The notes beneath the pieces are model-generated. The model had not been told where the DNA came from. It made no database searches and saw only the letters and a program-made list of their open reading frames with translations. From Hymenobacter swuensis DY53 (GTDB lineage: Bacteria; Bacteroidota; Bacteroidia; Cytophagales; Hymenobacteraceae): 64,000 bases of DNA. The stretch lies in assembly GCF_000576555.1 (NCBI RefSeq), contig NZ_CP007145.1, positions 930,001-994,000 of the forward strand, read 5' to 3'. This document shows positions 44,012-52,603 of this stretch, piece by piece. The translations under genes and the position numbers were made by a program. Positions within the stretch are counted from its first letter, which is position 1. Every line of letters begins with the position of its first letter.

Positions 44012-44113
44012 AAAGTAAAATCCGCCAAGAAATTGCCGTAGTAACGCCGCACAAGAAGATATCAAGAGCGCACTACGGAACTGCCCCTTAATTTTTAATT
44101 CTTCCCTTTTTAA
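43994..44113. repeat. Inverted AT-rich arms separating coaC from coaB
   Basis: The left arm (43994-44014) reads TTAAAAA, GGAAGAA, TTAAAAA. The right arm (44092-44113) is its exact inverse apart from one extra base (GGG for GG), so 21 of 22 positions agree. The 77 bases between contain in-frame stops. The right arm ends 6 bases before the coaB ATG. Confidence 0.8.
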
Positions 44114-44119
44114 TTGAAA

Positions 44120-44773
44120 ATGCGCGTCCTCATTACTGCCGGCCCTACTTACGAACCGTTGGACCCGGTGCGGTTTATCGGCAACCACAGTACCGGCAAA
44201 ATGGGCTACGCGCTGGCCGAGACGTTTGCGGCGGAAGGCGCGGAGGTAGTCCTCATCAGTGGCCCAACCAACCTGCCCGACCCAACCAGCCCCACCATCC
44301 GGACGGTGCGGGTGCAGACGGCGGATGAGATGTACCGGGCGGCCGCAGCCGAAGCTGCTGCCACCGACGTATGGGTATTTGCGGCCGCCGTGGCTGATTA
44401 CAAGCCGGCGCACGTTGCCGAAAACAAGATCAAGAAGGCCGGTGACACGCTTGTGCTGGAACTGGTGAAGAACGTAGACATTGCCGCCGAGCTGGGGAAA
44501 ACCAAGCGGCCCGGACAATTTTCCGTGGGTTTTGCGTTGGAAACGGAGAACGAGCAGGCCCATGCCCTCGGCAAGCTACAACGTAAGAATTTTGACCTCG
44601 TGGTATTGAACTCCCTGCGCGACGCCGGGGCTGGTTTCCGTCACGATACCAACAAGATTACGTTGCTGGAAGCTGACGGGCAGGTGACTATCTTCGACCT
44701 AAAATCCAAAGCTGAAGTGGCTCGTGATATTGTCCGCGCCGTTTTGGCCCGTTTGCCCCATCCTCATGCGTAA
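44120..44773 (+). CDS. coaB: Phosphopantothenate-cysteine ligase (CoaB half)
   Basis: 217 residues from the ATG at 44120 (a TTG at 44114 would add two). RVLITAGPTYEPLDPVRFIG, NHSTGKMGYALAETF, AAVADYKPAHVAENKIKK and FSVGFALETEN are the CTP-binding ligase blocks of CoaB. It joins 4'-phosphopantothenate and cysteine. It is in the same frame as coaC, with 36 codon positions between. Its stop overlaps the next start by 8 bases (ATGCGTAA). Confidence 0.92.
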   Translation: MRVLITAGPTYEPLDPVRFIGNHSTGKMGYALAETFAAEGAEVVLISGPTNLPDPTSPTIRTVRVQTADEMYRAAAAEAAATDVWVFAAAVADYKPAHVAENKIKKAGDTLVLELVKNVDIAAELGKTKRPGQFSVGFALETENEQAHALGKLQRKNFDLVVLNSLRDAGAGFRHDTNKITLLEADGQVTIFDLKSKAEVARDIVRAVLARLPHPHA

Positions 44774-45689
44774 GTTTCTGCTGTTGTTTTTGCTGCTGCC
44801 CGCTCTGTTGCTCACGCTTCCGGCACAGGCGCAGGAGCTGTTATCCGAGGTAACGGTGACCACCGAAAACGTGACCATATCGGACCGGCAGCTAGTGCAG
44901 GATATGAAGAACGCCATGCAGACGTTCCTGAATACCCGTGCCTTCACTAACCAGGTGTATCGCCCGGAAGAGAAGATTCGGTGCAAGGTTTTCGTGGGCA
45001 TTACTGAAATTCCGCAGAACGGAACGTACAAAGCCACCGTCCGGATTTTGAGCACTCGCCCGGTGTACGGTACCGGTTACGAAACCAACGTGCTGAGCTT
45101 TGCCGACCGGGGCTGGATTTTCAACTACTCGCCCCAGAACCCGATTGACTACTCGCAGAACACGTTTGTCGGGAATCTGTCGTCTTTGCTGACCTTCTAT
45201 GCCTACATCATCATTGGGATGGACCAAGATAGCTTTGCGCCCCTGAGCGGCTCGCCGTACTACGACCGCGCCCGCACGATTCTGGTAAATGCCGCCTCCC
45301 AGAACGTGACCAATGAGACTGATGAAGGCTGGAAGGACACCAACAACGGCAACCGGTACTGGCTGCTCAATAACCTGCAGGACCCGCAACTGGAAGCTTT
45401 CCGGAGCGCCATTTATGCTTACTACCGGCAGGGAATGGATATCTTCATCACCAAGCCCGAAGAGGCCCGCGCCGGTATGGCCACGGCGCTGCAGGGAGTG
45501 CAGCAGGCTGTGCAACGGCGGCCTGGCACACTGCTGGCCCGGGCCTTTTTCACCACGAAAGCCGCCGAAATTTCGGATGTATTCCGCACTAGTCCCAGTC
45601 AGGAGCAGAAAACTCAGGTAACCACGTTGCTCACGGAAATGGACCCAACCAACTCGGCTAAATACCAGACCATTCTGCGGCAACCCTAA
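44766..45689 (+). CDS. DUF4835 family protein, probable type IX secretion component PorD
   Basis: 307 residues from the ATG at 44766. LLLFLLLPALLLTLPAQAQE is a signal peptide. The mature part (YRPEEKIRCKVFVGITEIPQNG, INYSPQNPIDY-like text, FYAYIIIGMDQDSFAPLSGSPYYDRARTI) matches the DUF4835 family of Bacteroidota, which has been named PorD in type IX secretion. The coupling to coaB by an 8-base overlap and the following recN match the conserved gene order. No other Por/Gld genes are in the window. Confidence 0.8.
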   Translation: MRKFLLLFLLLPALLLTLPAQAQELLSEVTVTTENVTISDRQLVQDMKNAMQTFLNTRAFTNQVYRPEEKIRCKVFVGITEIPQNGTYKATVRILSTRPVYGTGYETNVLSFADRGWIFNYSPQNPIDYSQNTFVGNLSSLLTFYAYIIIGMDQDSFAPLSGSPYYDRARTILVNAASQNVTNETDEGWKDTNNGNRYWLLNNLQDPQLEAFRSAIYAYYRQGMDIFITKPEEARAGMATALQGVQQAVQRRPGTLLARAFFTTKAAEISDVFRTSPSQEQKTQVTTLLTEMDPTNSAKYQTILRQP

Positions 45690-45736
45690 TTCGTGAAAAT
45701 TCGTGAGCAAAATTAATTAGCATCTGACTAAATGAA

Positions 45737-45761
45737 CTAGTAGCTTTGCTAAAGCTACTAG
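45737..45761. other. Hairpin between the PorD-like gene and recN
   Basis: CTAGTAGCTTT (45737-45747) pairs with AAAGCTACTAG (45751-45761) around GCT; no T run follows, so a terminator is not certain. Confidence 0.5.
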
Positions 45762-45841
45762 ACCCGGTTTTGTGCAGCCGGCCCGTAGCCTCACTTTTTT
45801 GGCAGCTACGGCCGGCGCTCCGGCCTCATTTGGTTCACGTT

Positions 45842-47515
45842 ATGCTGGTTGATCTACGAATTCAGAATTACGCCCTGATTGAAAAGCTGGAGCTTCGGCC
45901 CTCCGCTTTGCTCAACATCATTACCGGCGAAACAGGAGCTGGTAAGTCGATTATGCTGGGGGCCATTGGCCTGCTTTTGGGCAACCGCGCCGACTCCCGC
46001 ATGCTCTTCGATACGGAAAAGAAGTGTGTGATTGAGGGGCAGTTTGATATCAGCGGGTATCAGCTTCAGGATATTTTCGAAGCCGAAGACCTGGACTATG
46101 ACCGGCAGTGTATCCTGCGCCGTGAAATTAGTCCGGCCGGGAAAAGCCGCGCTTTCGTGAACGACACGCCCGTTACGCTGGAAGCCCTGCGTAACATTGG
46201 TGCTAATCTCATGGATATTCACTCCCAGCACGATACGCTGCTGCTGGGCGACTCTATGTTTCAGCTGAATCTGCTGGACCTATACGCTGGTTTGGTACCC
46301 ACGCGGGGGCAGTACAGCAACGCCTATCGGCAGTACCGTAAGCAGGACGCCGACCTGAAGGCCCTGGAAGACCAGGTGGCTCAGGCTAATAAAGAGTTGG
46401 ATTATCACAGCTTTCTGCTTAATGAGTTGGAAGAAGCCAGCTTGGATAATGAACATCAGGACGACCTGGAGCAGGAAGTAAAGCAGCTGGAACACGCCGA
46501 GGAAATCAAGTTCAAGCTGACCCACGCGCTGCAGGGCCTCTCGGAAAACGAGTACTGCGCCACCGGAGCCCTCAAGGATGCCGCCACGCTGCTGGGGCAA
46601 ATTGCAGCTTATTCAGAACCGGTGCGGGAACTGAAGCTGCGCATTGACAGCTGCCTGATTGAACTGCACGATATTGCCGACGAAATTGAAGCCGTAGAGC
46701 GCCGCACCGAAGGCGACCCGGCCCGCATCGACGAGCTGCAGAGCCGCCTGAACGTACTCTACAGTCTGCAACGAAAGCACCAAGTGCGGGATGTGGTAGC
46801 GTTGCTGGCCGTGCGCGCCGACCTGCGCGACAAAGTAAGCTCCGTCCTCAACCTGGATAAGCAGATCAGCCGGCTCCGCCGCGACGTGGAAACCAGCCTG
46901 GCCGCCGTGCAGAAACAGGCCCTGCGTCTCTCGGAGGCCCGCCGTAAGGTGTTTCCGAAGTTTGAAAAAGAGCTGGCCGCTCTGCTCATGGATCTGGGAA
47001 TGCCCCACGCGCGCATTGTGGTGCAGCACCAAGAATGCGCACCCAGCGCCAGCGGCACCGATGTTATCAGTATTCTGTTCACGGCCAACAAAGGTGCCCA
47101 GCCCCAGACGCTGAGCAAGGCTGCCTCGGGCGGGGAGTTTTCGCGCCTGATGCTGTGCATTAAGTACATGCTGGCCGATAAAACGGCTCTGCCGACGATA
47201 GTGTTCGATGAAATTGACACCGGCATCAGCGGCGAAATTGCGGTGAAAGTGGGCCGCATGATGCAGCAGATGGCCAAAAAGCACCAGCTCATTGCCATCA
47301 GCCACCTGCCTCAAATGGCCGCCGCCGGCGACGCGCATTACTTCGTGTACAAGGAAGACCGCGCTGACCGCACCGTGAGCCGCATCCGCCAGCTCAGCCA
47401 GGAAGAGCGTATTCAGGAAATTGCCCAGATGATTTCCGGTGCCAACCCCAGCCTGCACGCCACCCAGAGCGCCCGGGAACTGCTGGCCCTGCGTGGGGTA
47501 GAAATGGCGGGGTAA
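45842..47515 (+). CDS. recN: DNA repair protein RecN
   Basis: 557 residues from the ATG at 45842. GETGAGKSIM is Walker A, followed by a long coiled-coil middle (LKALEDQVAQANKELDYHSF), LSKAASGGEFSRLMLCIKYM is the ABC signature and TIVFDEIDTGISGE Walker B. RecN is an SMC-like protein that acts early in double-strand break repair. It is preceded by the PorD-like gene and a hairpin. Confidence 0.95.
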   Translation: MLVDLRIQNYALIEKLELRPSALLNIITGETGAGKSIMLGAIGLLLGNRADSRMLFDTEKKCVIEGQFDISGYQLQDIFEAEDLDYDRQCILRREISPAGKSRAFVNDTPVTLEALRNIGANLMDIHSQHDTLLLGDSMFQLNLLDLYAGLVPTRGQYSNAYRQYRKQDADLKALEDQVAQANKELDYHSFLLNELEEASLDNEHQDDLEQEVKQLEHAEEIKFKLTHALQGLSENEYCATGALKDAATLLGQIAAYSEPVRELKLRIDSCLIELHDIADEIEAVERRTEGDPARIDELQSRLNVLYSLQRKHQVRDVVALLAVRADLRDKVSSVLNLDKQISRLRRDVETSLAAVQKQALRLSEARRKVFPKFEKELAALLMDLGMPHARIVVQHQECAPSASGTDVISILFTANKGAQPQTLSKAASGGEFSRLMLCIKYMLADKTALPTIVFDEIDTGISGEIAVKVGRMMQQMAKKHQLIAISHLPQMAAAGDAHYFVYKEDRADRTVSRIRQLSQEERIQEIAQMISGANPSLHATQSARELLALRGVEMAG

Positions 47516-47518
47516 ATG

Positions 47519-47639
47519 GTGATTTAGTGATTCAGTGATTTGGTGATTGTTTAACTTGCTGCCTCTTGCTGGTAATGCAACGGAAAGGGATGTACTACTT
47601 TCCTGCTCGCTAAATCACTAAATCACTAAATCACTCAAG
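47519..47639. repeat. Inverted arms of period-8 units between recN and fabI
   Basis: The left arm (47519-47549) reads GTGATTTA, GTGATTCA, GTGATTTG, GTGATTG. The right arm (47610-47639) reads CTAAATCA three times, then CTCAAG. The right arm touches the fabI ATG at 47640 with no gap. Confidence 0.8.
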
Positions 47640-48458
47640 ATGTCAAACCTGCTCGCGGGCAAAGTCGGTATCATTTCCGGCGCGCTGAATGAAGAATCCA
47701 TTGCCTGGAAAGTAGCCCTGAAGGCCCACGCCGAAGGTGCCCGCTTTGTGCTCACCAACGCCCCGCTGGCCATGCGCATGGGCGAAATCAACAAGCTCTC
47801 GGAGCAGTGCAACGCGCCCATCATCCCGGCCGATGCCACTTCTATGGAGGACCTAGAGAAGCTGTTCTCGGGGGCGCAGGAGCACCTCGGCGGCAAGCTC
47901 GATTTCGTGCTGCACAGCATTGGTATGAGTGCCAACATCCGCAAAGGCAAGCACTACGGTGAACTGAACTATGAGTGGTACCAGAAGACGCTCGATGTAT
48001 CGGCGCTGTCGTTCCACAAGATGCTGGCCGTGGCGGAAAAGCAGGACGCCTTCAACGAGTGGGGCTCGGCCGTGGCCCTGAGCTACATTGCCGCCCAGCG
48101 CGCCTTCCTAGACTACACCGACATGTCGCAGGCCAAGGCCATGCTCGAAAGCATTGCCCGCAGCTACGGCCAGCGCCTCGGTAAGCTCAAGAAAGTGCGC
48201 GTGAACACCATTAGCCAGTCGCCCACCAAAACCACGGCCGGCACCGGCATCAGCGGCTTCGATGCGTTTTACGAGTACGCCAACCGCCTTTCGCCGCTGG
48301 GCAACGCCCCGGCCGAAGCCTGCGCCGACTACTGCATTTCGCTGTTCTCGGACCTGACCCGCTACGTGACCATGCAGAACCTCATGCACGACGGCGGCTT
48401 CAGCACCACCGGCATCTCGGAGGAAATCGTGGAACTGATTACGAACGCTAAGCAGTAG
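47640..48458 (+). CDS. fabI: Enoyl-ACP reductase (NADH), FabI
   Basis: 272 residues. GKVGIISGALNEESIAWKVALKAHAEGA is the divergent-SDR NAD loop, LHSIGMSANIRKGKHY the substrate loop, and YTDMSQAKAMLE places Tyr and Lys seven apart as in FabI (Y-x6-K). SPTKTTAGTGISGFDAFYEYA is the substrate-binding loop. It catalyses the last step of fatty acid elongation and is a target of triclosan-like compounds. A hairpin follows at 48483. Confidence 0.93.
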   Translation: MSNLLAGKVGIISGALNEESIAWKVALKAHAEGARFVLTNAPLAMRMGEINKLSEQCNAPIIPADATSMEDLEKLFSGAQEHLGGKLDFVLHSIGMSANIRKGKHYGELNYEWYQKTLDVSALSFHKMLAVAEKQDAFNEWGSAVALSYIAAQRAFLDYTDMSQAKAMLESIARSYGQRLGKLKKVRVNTISQSPTKTTAGTGISGFDAFYEYANRLSPLGNAPAEACADYCISLFSDLTRYVTMQNLMHDGGFSTTGISEEIVELITNAKQ

Positions 48459-48482
48459 TCTGTGCGGATTTTCCAGTAAACG

Positions 48483-48513
48483 ACAACGCCCGGCCGGTTT
48501 GGCTGGGCGTTGT
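48483..48513. terminator. Hairpin between convergent fabI and DUF3885 gene
   Basis: ACAACGCCC (48483-48491) pairs with GGGCGTTGT (48505-48513); the T run is weak. Confidence 0.45.
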
Positions 48514-48518
48514 TGCGT

Positions 48519-49166
48519 TCAGGGGCTAGGAGTTGTAGCTGCTGAAAACAGCGCGTCTATGGTTGTCCTGTCGTAGTCAAGAATCCAGTCGTTGTATTTT
48601 TGATATAGAGGCCGGATTGTTTCCGGGCTATTGCTGCTGATGACTAAGCCACGATCATCATACATGAAGAAAATAAGCCCCCGGGTCTGGTTGAAAAAGT
48701 AGAGCTGACCGTGGAGCGTTTGTCTGTTCTGGTCCGGGAAATCCAGGTGGCTGATGGCGGCCAGCAGCGTTCGGTGCGGTATTTGGGCTGCGACGGTGGA
48801 ATAGAGCGCCTCACTCCAACGTCCTTCATGATACGTTTCCGGATTAGCTATGGCCCGTCGATTGCGAAACGTGACGTCGTGCTTGTGGATGCCCAATTGT
48901 CGGAACAAATAGCCGCTACTATGGATACGGTGGCGTTTGTAGCGGTGTTCCTGATACACCAGTAGCACCTCATCGGTCGGCGCAAAGGCCGCTTCGAACA
49001 AGGTAGTAGCCCGATGCAGAACCTGAGCAAAGTAGCCGGTATCATCAGGCGAAAGCAGGACTTGCAGGTCAAAGCGAATCCAAGCCGGCAAGTGATAAGA
49101 CAGCAAGCGGGAATCCGGTGAATTAGTGGCGTGCTGCTGAAAAAACTGGGTTAGAGGCGAGGACAT
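48519..49166 (-). CDS. DUF3885-like protein
   Basis: 215 residues from the ATG at 49166, or 223 from 49190. LPAWIRFDLQVLLSPDDTGY, a middle aromatic part, and GLIFFMYDDRGLVISSNSPETIRPLYQKYNDWILDYDR are characteristic of the DUF3885 family, which occurs near polymorphic toxins and as solitary genes. No toxin gene is adjacent. No signal peptide, so cytosolic. Function unknown. Confidence 0.65.
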   Translation of the reverse strand: MSSPLTQFFQQHATNSPDSRLLSYHLPAWIRFDLQVLLSPDDTGYFAQVLHRATTLFEAAFAPTDEVLLVYQEHRYKRHRIHSSGYLFRQLGIHKHDVTFRNRRAIANPETYHEGRWSEALYSTVAAQIPHRTLLAAISHLDFPDQNRQTLHGQLYFFNQTRGLIFFMYDDRGLVISSNSPETIRPLYQKYNDWILDYDRTTIDALFSAATTPSP

Positions 49167-49347
49167 AAATAGAATACGCTCTGACGACATGGCAACGTTC
49201 CCGACATCGTTTGCGGCGAAATAACGACACTTTCGCTGTCATAAGCCAGTCGTTAGTAGTATCATGTAGCTTGATGCCGCTGAAGAATCAGCGGTGATTC
49301 CTCGCGAAGCAATGTCTGTTTTCGGTGGCCGCTGTTCAGTTCCGTTT

Positions 49348-50367
49348 ATGTCTTTCCTTTCTTCAACAATCTGCTATCTAACCAGCCTTTCCAACCATAT
49401 CAGCCTGAAGCGTCTGCTGCTTGTGCTGGCGTTGCTCTGGCCTGTACTGCGTCAGGCAGTAGCAGCCGCGCCCATCTACGATTTTGTGGTAGCGCAGGAT
49501 GGATCGGGGCAGTTCCGGACGGTGCAGGAGGCGTTCAATGCCGTGCCTGATTTCCGGAAGAAAGTCACGACCATTTTCATTAAGAAGGGCGTGTACAAGG
49601 AGAAGCTGCTGCTGGCCGGCTCCAAGCAATTTGTGAAGCTGGTGGGCGAAGACCGGGAGCAAACCATTCTCACTTACGACGACTACAACCAGAAAAAGAA
49701 CATTTTTGGGGAGGATAAGGGCACGTCGGGTTCGGCCAGTTGCTACATCTACGGCTTCGATTTCACGGCCGAAAACCTCACGTTTCAGAACTCCTCGGGG
49801 CCGGTGGGGCAGGCGGTGGCGGTATGGGTGGCCGGCGACAAAGCTCGGTTCAGAAACTGCCGCTTTCTCGGTTTCCAAGATACATTATACACCTACGGCT
49901 ACGGCAGCCGCCAGTATTACCAGGACTGCTACATCGAAGGCACCGTAGATTTCATCTTCGGCAGCAGCACGGTGTGGTTTGAGAAGTGCACCATCTTCTG
50001 CAAAACCGGTGGCTTCGTCACGGCCGCTTCCACGCCCGACAGCACCCGCTACGGCTACGTGTTCAATCAGTGCCGCATAACCGGCGACGCCCCGGCCGGC
50101 AGCTTCTACCTGGGCCGGCCCTGGCGGCCCTACGCCAAAACCGTGTTTATAAGCTGCGAGCTGGGCCGGCAGATCAAGCCCGAAGGCTGGGACCATTGGG
50201 ATAAGGAAAGCAACAAGCAAACCGCCCGCTACGCCGAGTTTCAGAGCCGCGGCCCCGGGGCCGCCCCAGCCAAGCGCGTCAACTGGGCTGGGCAACTCTC
50301 TGAGGCCGAAGCCCGGCAGTATACCCGCCAGAACGTGCTGCGCAACTGGGACCCCACAACCAACTGA
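49348..50367 (+). CDS. Pectinesterase (CE8), secreted
   Basis: 339 residues if it starts at the ATG at 49348 (49294 and 49312 also in frame). RLLLVLALLWPVLRQAVAAAP is the signal peptide. VAQDGSGQFRTVQEAFNAVP opens the right-handed beta-helix; GQAVAVWVAGDKARFRNCRF, GFQDTLYTYG, GTVDFIFGSSTVWFEKC and YLGRPWRPYAKTVF contain the catalytic Gln, two Asp and the Arg. It removes methyl groups from plant pectin. No pectate lyase or SusCD genes adjoin, so it seems to stand alone. Confidence 0.92.
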   Translation: MSFLSSTICYLTSLSNHISLKRLLLVLALLWPVLRQAVAAAPIYDFVVAQDGSGQFRTVQEAFNAVPDFRKKVTTIFIKKGVYKEKLLLAGSKQFVKLVGEDREQTILTYDDYNQKKNIFGEDKGTSGSASCYIYGFDFTAENLTFQNSSGPVGQAVAVWVAGDKARFRNCRFLGFQDTLYTYGYGSRQYYQDCYIEGTVDFIFGSSTVWFEKCTIFCKTGGFVTAASTPDSTRYGYVFNQCRITGDAPAGSFYLGRPWRPYAKTVFISCELGRQIKPEGWDHWDKESNKQTARYAEFQSRGPGAAPAKRVNWAGQLSEAEARQYTRQNVLRNWDPTTN

Positions 50368-50391
50368 AAATCAACTGAAATTCTCCTAACG

Positions 50392-50425
50392 GTCATGCTT
50401 CGAGCAGGCTCAGCATAACAGTTTT
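50392..50425. repeat. Single REP-like arm
   Basis: GTCATGCTTCGAGC (50394-50407) then AGGCTCAGCATAAC resembles the GTCATnnnGAGC arms at other loci, with a small internal inversion (TGCT, AGCA). It sits between convergent genes. Confidence 0.4.
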
Positions 50426-50454
50426 TGCCTCGTCCAGCATTGCACCGCCACCAT

Positions 50455-51663
50455 CTAGAAATTCAGCTGGGCCTGCAGGCGCAGCAGGCCGCCGCGCTGG
50501 CGGTTGTCGGGCTTCTGGAAATCCTCGAAGCGGCGGTTGGAAAGGGTGTACATCGTCACCAACTCGAAGCTCGGGAACGGCTGCCACTCCACGCCCAACT
50601 CGGCCTCGCGCACCTGGTAGCTACGAGCGTCCCGCTCGTGTTTCTTGCCGCCGTCGTAGTACTGGGCGCGCAGGAAAGGGTAGAATTGCTGCCCTTTGTG
50701 CTGGAGGCGGTAGTTGAGCAGCAGGTAGCCGCCGTGTAGGCGTTGGGTTTCGATGCTGTCGGTGCGCGGGTTGAACTCGGGGCCGCGGCCCACGTTGTAC
50801 TCGGCCTGGAAGCCGAAGGGCTGGGGATAGAGCACGAAGGTGGCGGCCATGCGCTGGTCGGGGTAGCGGAGGTCGGGGCGGTGCTTCACGCCGCTGGAAA
50901 GCTGGTCGCGGTTCACCACGTACTCGCCGGAATATGCCTGCAACGCCGGCTCGATGAGTTGCCCACCGATTTCCAGCGGATACGTGACGCGGGCCACAAC
51001 GTGGCGCTGGTTGTTGAGCTCGGGGCGGTTGGCCGTCTGGCCGTTGAAGGCCCCGATGCCCACCACGCCGTAGTCGCCGGAGCCTTTCAGGCCGTCTTTC
51101 ACTAAGCGGCTGAACCGCTGGCGCACGGCCGTCGGGGCCCAGTAAAGAAAGGCACCCAAATCCCGCTCGTTGGAAAAGGAGCTGTTGATCCCGTCGCTGC
51201 GGTCCAGGGCCAAACGGTTCTGGCTGGACTGCATGTTCTCGAAGCCGAACGGAATCTTGCTCTGCCCCAACCGCACCCGAAACTGGCTGGCCTTATCTAA
51301 ACCCACGTCGAAGTAGGCGTCGCGCAGGAGGGTGGCGTTCAGGGAGGAACTGCCGCTGAGTGTGCTGGCGAAATCGGGCTGGAGGTAGAAGTACACCCGT
51401 TCATGCAGCTGCCCGAAGAAGATGATGCGAATCCGCCGCAAGGAAAACCCGCCATTACGGCCCCACGACCGGTCACACTGCTCGCAGGTAAGGTCGGGGT
51501 TGGTTTCCAGCAGCCGGTTGTAGCGGGCCTGCACGTAACCCCGAATGGAGACAGTTTGATACCACTTGGGCGTCGGGGCCGGCTCCGAGGAAACCGAGTC
51601 GGCGGCCTGACCGTGGGCGCTGCCGGCAGCCAGCAGCAGCAGAGGGATTAACAGTTTCTTCAT
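50455..51663 (-). CDS. OprO/OprP-type outer-membrane porin
   Basis: 402 residues from the ATG at 51663. LLIPLLLLAAGSAHGQA is the signal peptide. The rest is a beta-barrel of alternating strands: SIRGYVQARYNRLL, GGFSLRRIRIIFFGQLHER, YFYLQPDFA, FRVRLGQSKIPFGFENMQSS, which is the Porin_O_P pattern, and it ends in an aromatic residue (LQAQLNF). Members pass phosphate or pyrophosphate; the specificity here is not shown. A Cys pair in LTCEQCDRS is unusual for a porin. Convergent with the pectinesterase gene. Confidence 0.82.
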   Translation of the reverse strand: MKKLLIPLLLLAAGSAHGQAADSVSSEPAPTPKWYQTVSIRGYVQARYNRLLETNPDLTCEQCDRSWGRNGGFSLRRIRIIFFGQLHERVYFYLQPDFASTLSGSSSLNATLLRDAYFDVGLDKASQFRVRLGQSKIPFGFENMQSSQNRLALDRSDGINSSFSNERDLGAFLYWAPTAVRQRFSRLVKDGLKGSGDYGVVGIGAFNGQTANRPELNNQRHVVARVTYPLEIGGQLIEPALQAYSGEYVVNRDQLSSGVKHRPDLRYPDQRMAATFVLYPQPFGFQAEYNVGRGPEFNPRTDSIETQRLHGGYLLLNYRLQHKGQQFYPFLRAQYYDGGKKHERDARSYQVREAELGVEWQPFPSFELVTMYTLSNRRFEDFQKPDNRQRGGLLRLQAQLNF

Positions 51664-51823
51664 GAAATGATAATGCTGGCACAAAGTGCGGCATTATCTA
51701 TTACCTGAATGTGTCCGTCGTATTACGGCAGTGTTACCAATACCTGTATACGCCATTCGGCCCCCGACAACTAGAGTTATCGGGGGCCGAACGGTAGTTG
51801 CGCTATTGCCGAGCTACTAAAAG

Positions 51824-52522
51824 CTATTCAGCCGTTTCAGCTACTGCGTCAGCTTGGGTGGTAGCTTCGTAGGTGTCGGCGTATTTGAAGTCATCAAGCC
51901 AGTAAGCGGAACTGACCACGTCGAAGATTACGGAACTGTCCGTCTTCTTCGAGGGCATAAGTTGCCAGATGATGCTAGGTGCTTCGGGAAAGCTGGTGCC
52001 GTCCAGTTGCTCGTGGAAGAGGCGCTTGAGGAGCGTATTATGGGGCATGCCCTGGGCCAGCAGACGGAGTAGCGGGGCTTCGGGCTGCTGGTTGAAGATG
52101 GTTAGTGCCTCGGCATCTTCGGTAGTAAGCTGCACCTGGAATTGCACGGCCTCGGCGCGGGGAAATTTGCCGTTGTAGGCCGTGTACAGGAGTTGAGTAG
52201 CCTTGAAAAAGCCCTCGTGCTGCCCCAGTTCGGGGTTTTCCTCCCAGAGCTTTTCGGTGAGCATTTGGTGGGCCAGGTTTTCGATCTGGCCGGTAGTGAG
52301 TTGGTCCTCGAACAGATATTCCAGTACCAACTGAGCTGCCTCAGTGGGTTCCAGATCGGTGAGGGCCATGTGGGTCATGTCGGTCAGCTCGTTAGCAGCT
52401 ATTTCGTCGGGGTTGTCGTAACCGGTTTTGGTGAGCAAAGCCTTATAATCGGCCGGCTCCCAGGAGTTGGGCAGTTGGGTGAGGGTATCGAAGGTGAGGC
52501 GTTCTACGGTGAACTTATGCAT
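51824..52522 (-). CDS. Acidic hypothetical protein
   Basis: 232 residues from the ATG at 52522. It is acidic and mostly helical (ELTDMTHMALTDLEPTEAAQ, LVLEYLFEDQLTTGQIENLA) and ends in Thr/Ala/Glu-rich residues. No signal peptide, membrane helix or catalytic motif. Function unknown. Upstream lie a 19-bp hairpin and a REP-like pair. Confidence 0.55.
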   Translation of the reverse strand: MHKFTVERLTFDTLTQLPNSWEPADYKALLTKTGYDNPDEIAANELTDMTHMALTDLEPTEAAQLVLEYLFEDQLTTGQIENLAHQMLTEKLWEENPELGQHEGFFKATQLLYTAYNGKFPRAEAVQFQVQLTTEDAEALTIFNQQPEAPLLRLLAQGMPHNTLLKRLFHEQLDGTSFPEAPSIIWQLMPSKKTDSSVIFDVVSSAYWLDDFKYADTYEATTQADAVAETAE

Positions 52523-52603
52523 GAGAAAAGGCTGAATGGAGTACGCGGCCACAAGTGCGCCGCTGAGTTGCCGTATACGTTGCCTTGCAGTAAAGGCTCA
52601 GAT

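Noticed and set aside
43451..44773. The coaC/coaB separation as a sequencing frameshift.
   Set aside because: The halves are in the same frame and several stops lie within a structured inverted repeat, so a single base error cannot explain it.
11866..47639. The short-unit repeats as a CRISPR array or plain microsatellites.
   Set aside because: Units are 7-8 bases without spacers, differ between loci and form inverted arms; no cas genes are present.
49348..51663. Pectinesterase plus porin as a polysaccharide utilisation locus.
   Set aside because: No SusC, SusD, pectate lyase or regulator adjoins, and the genes are convergent.
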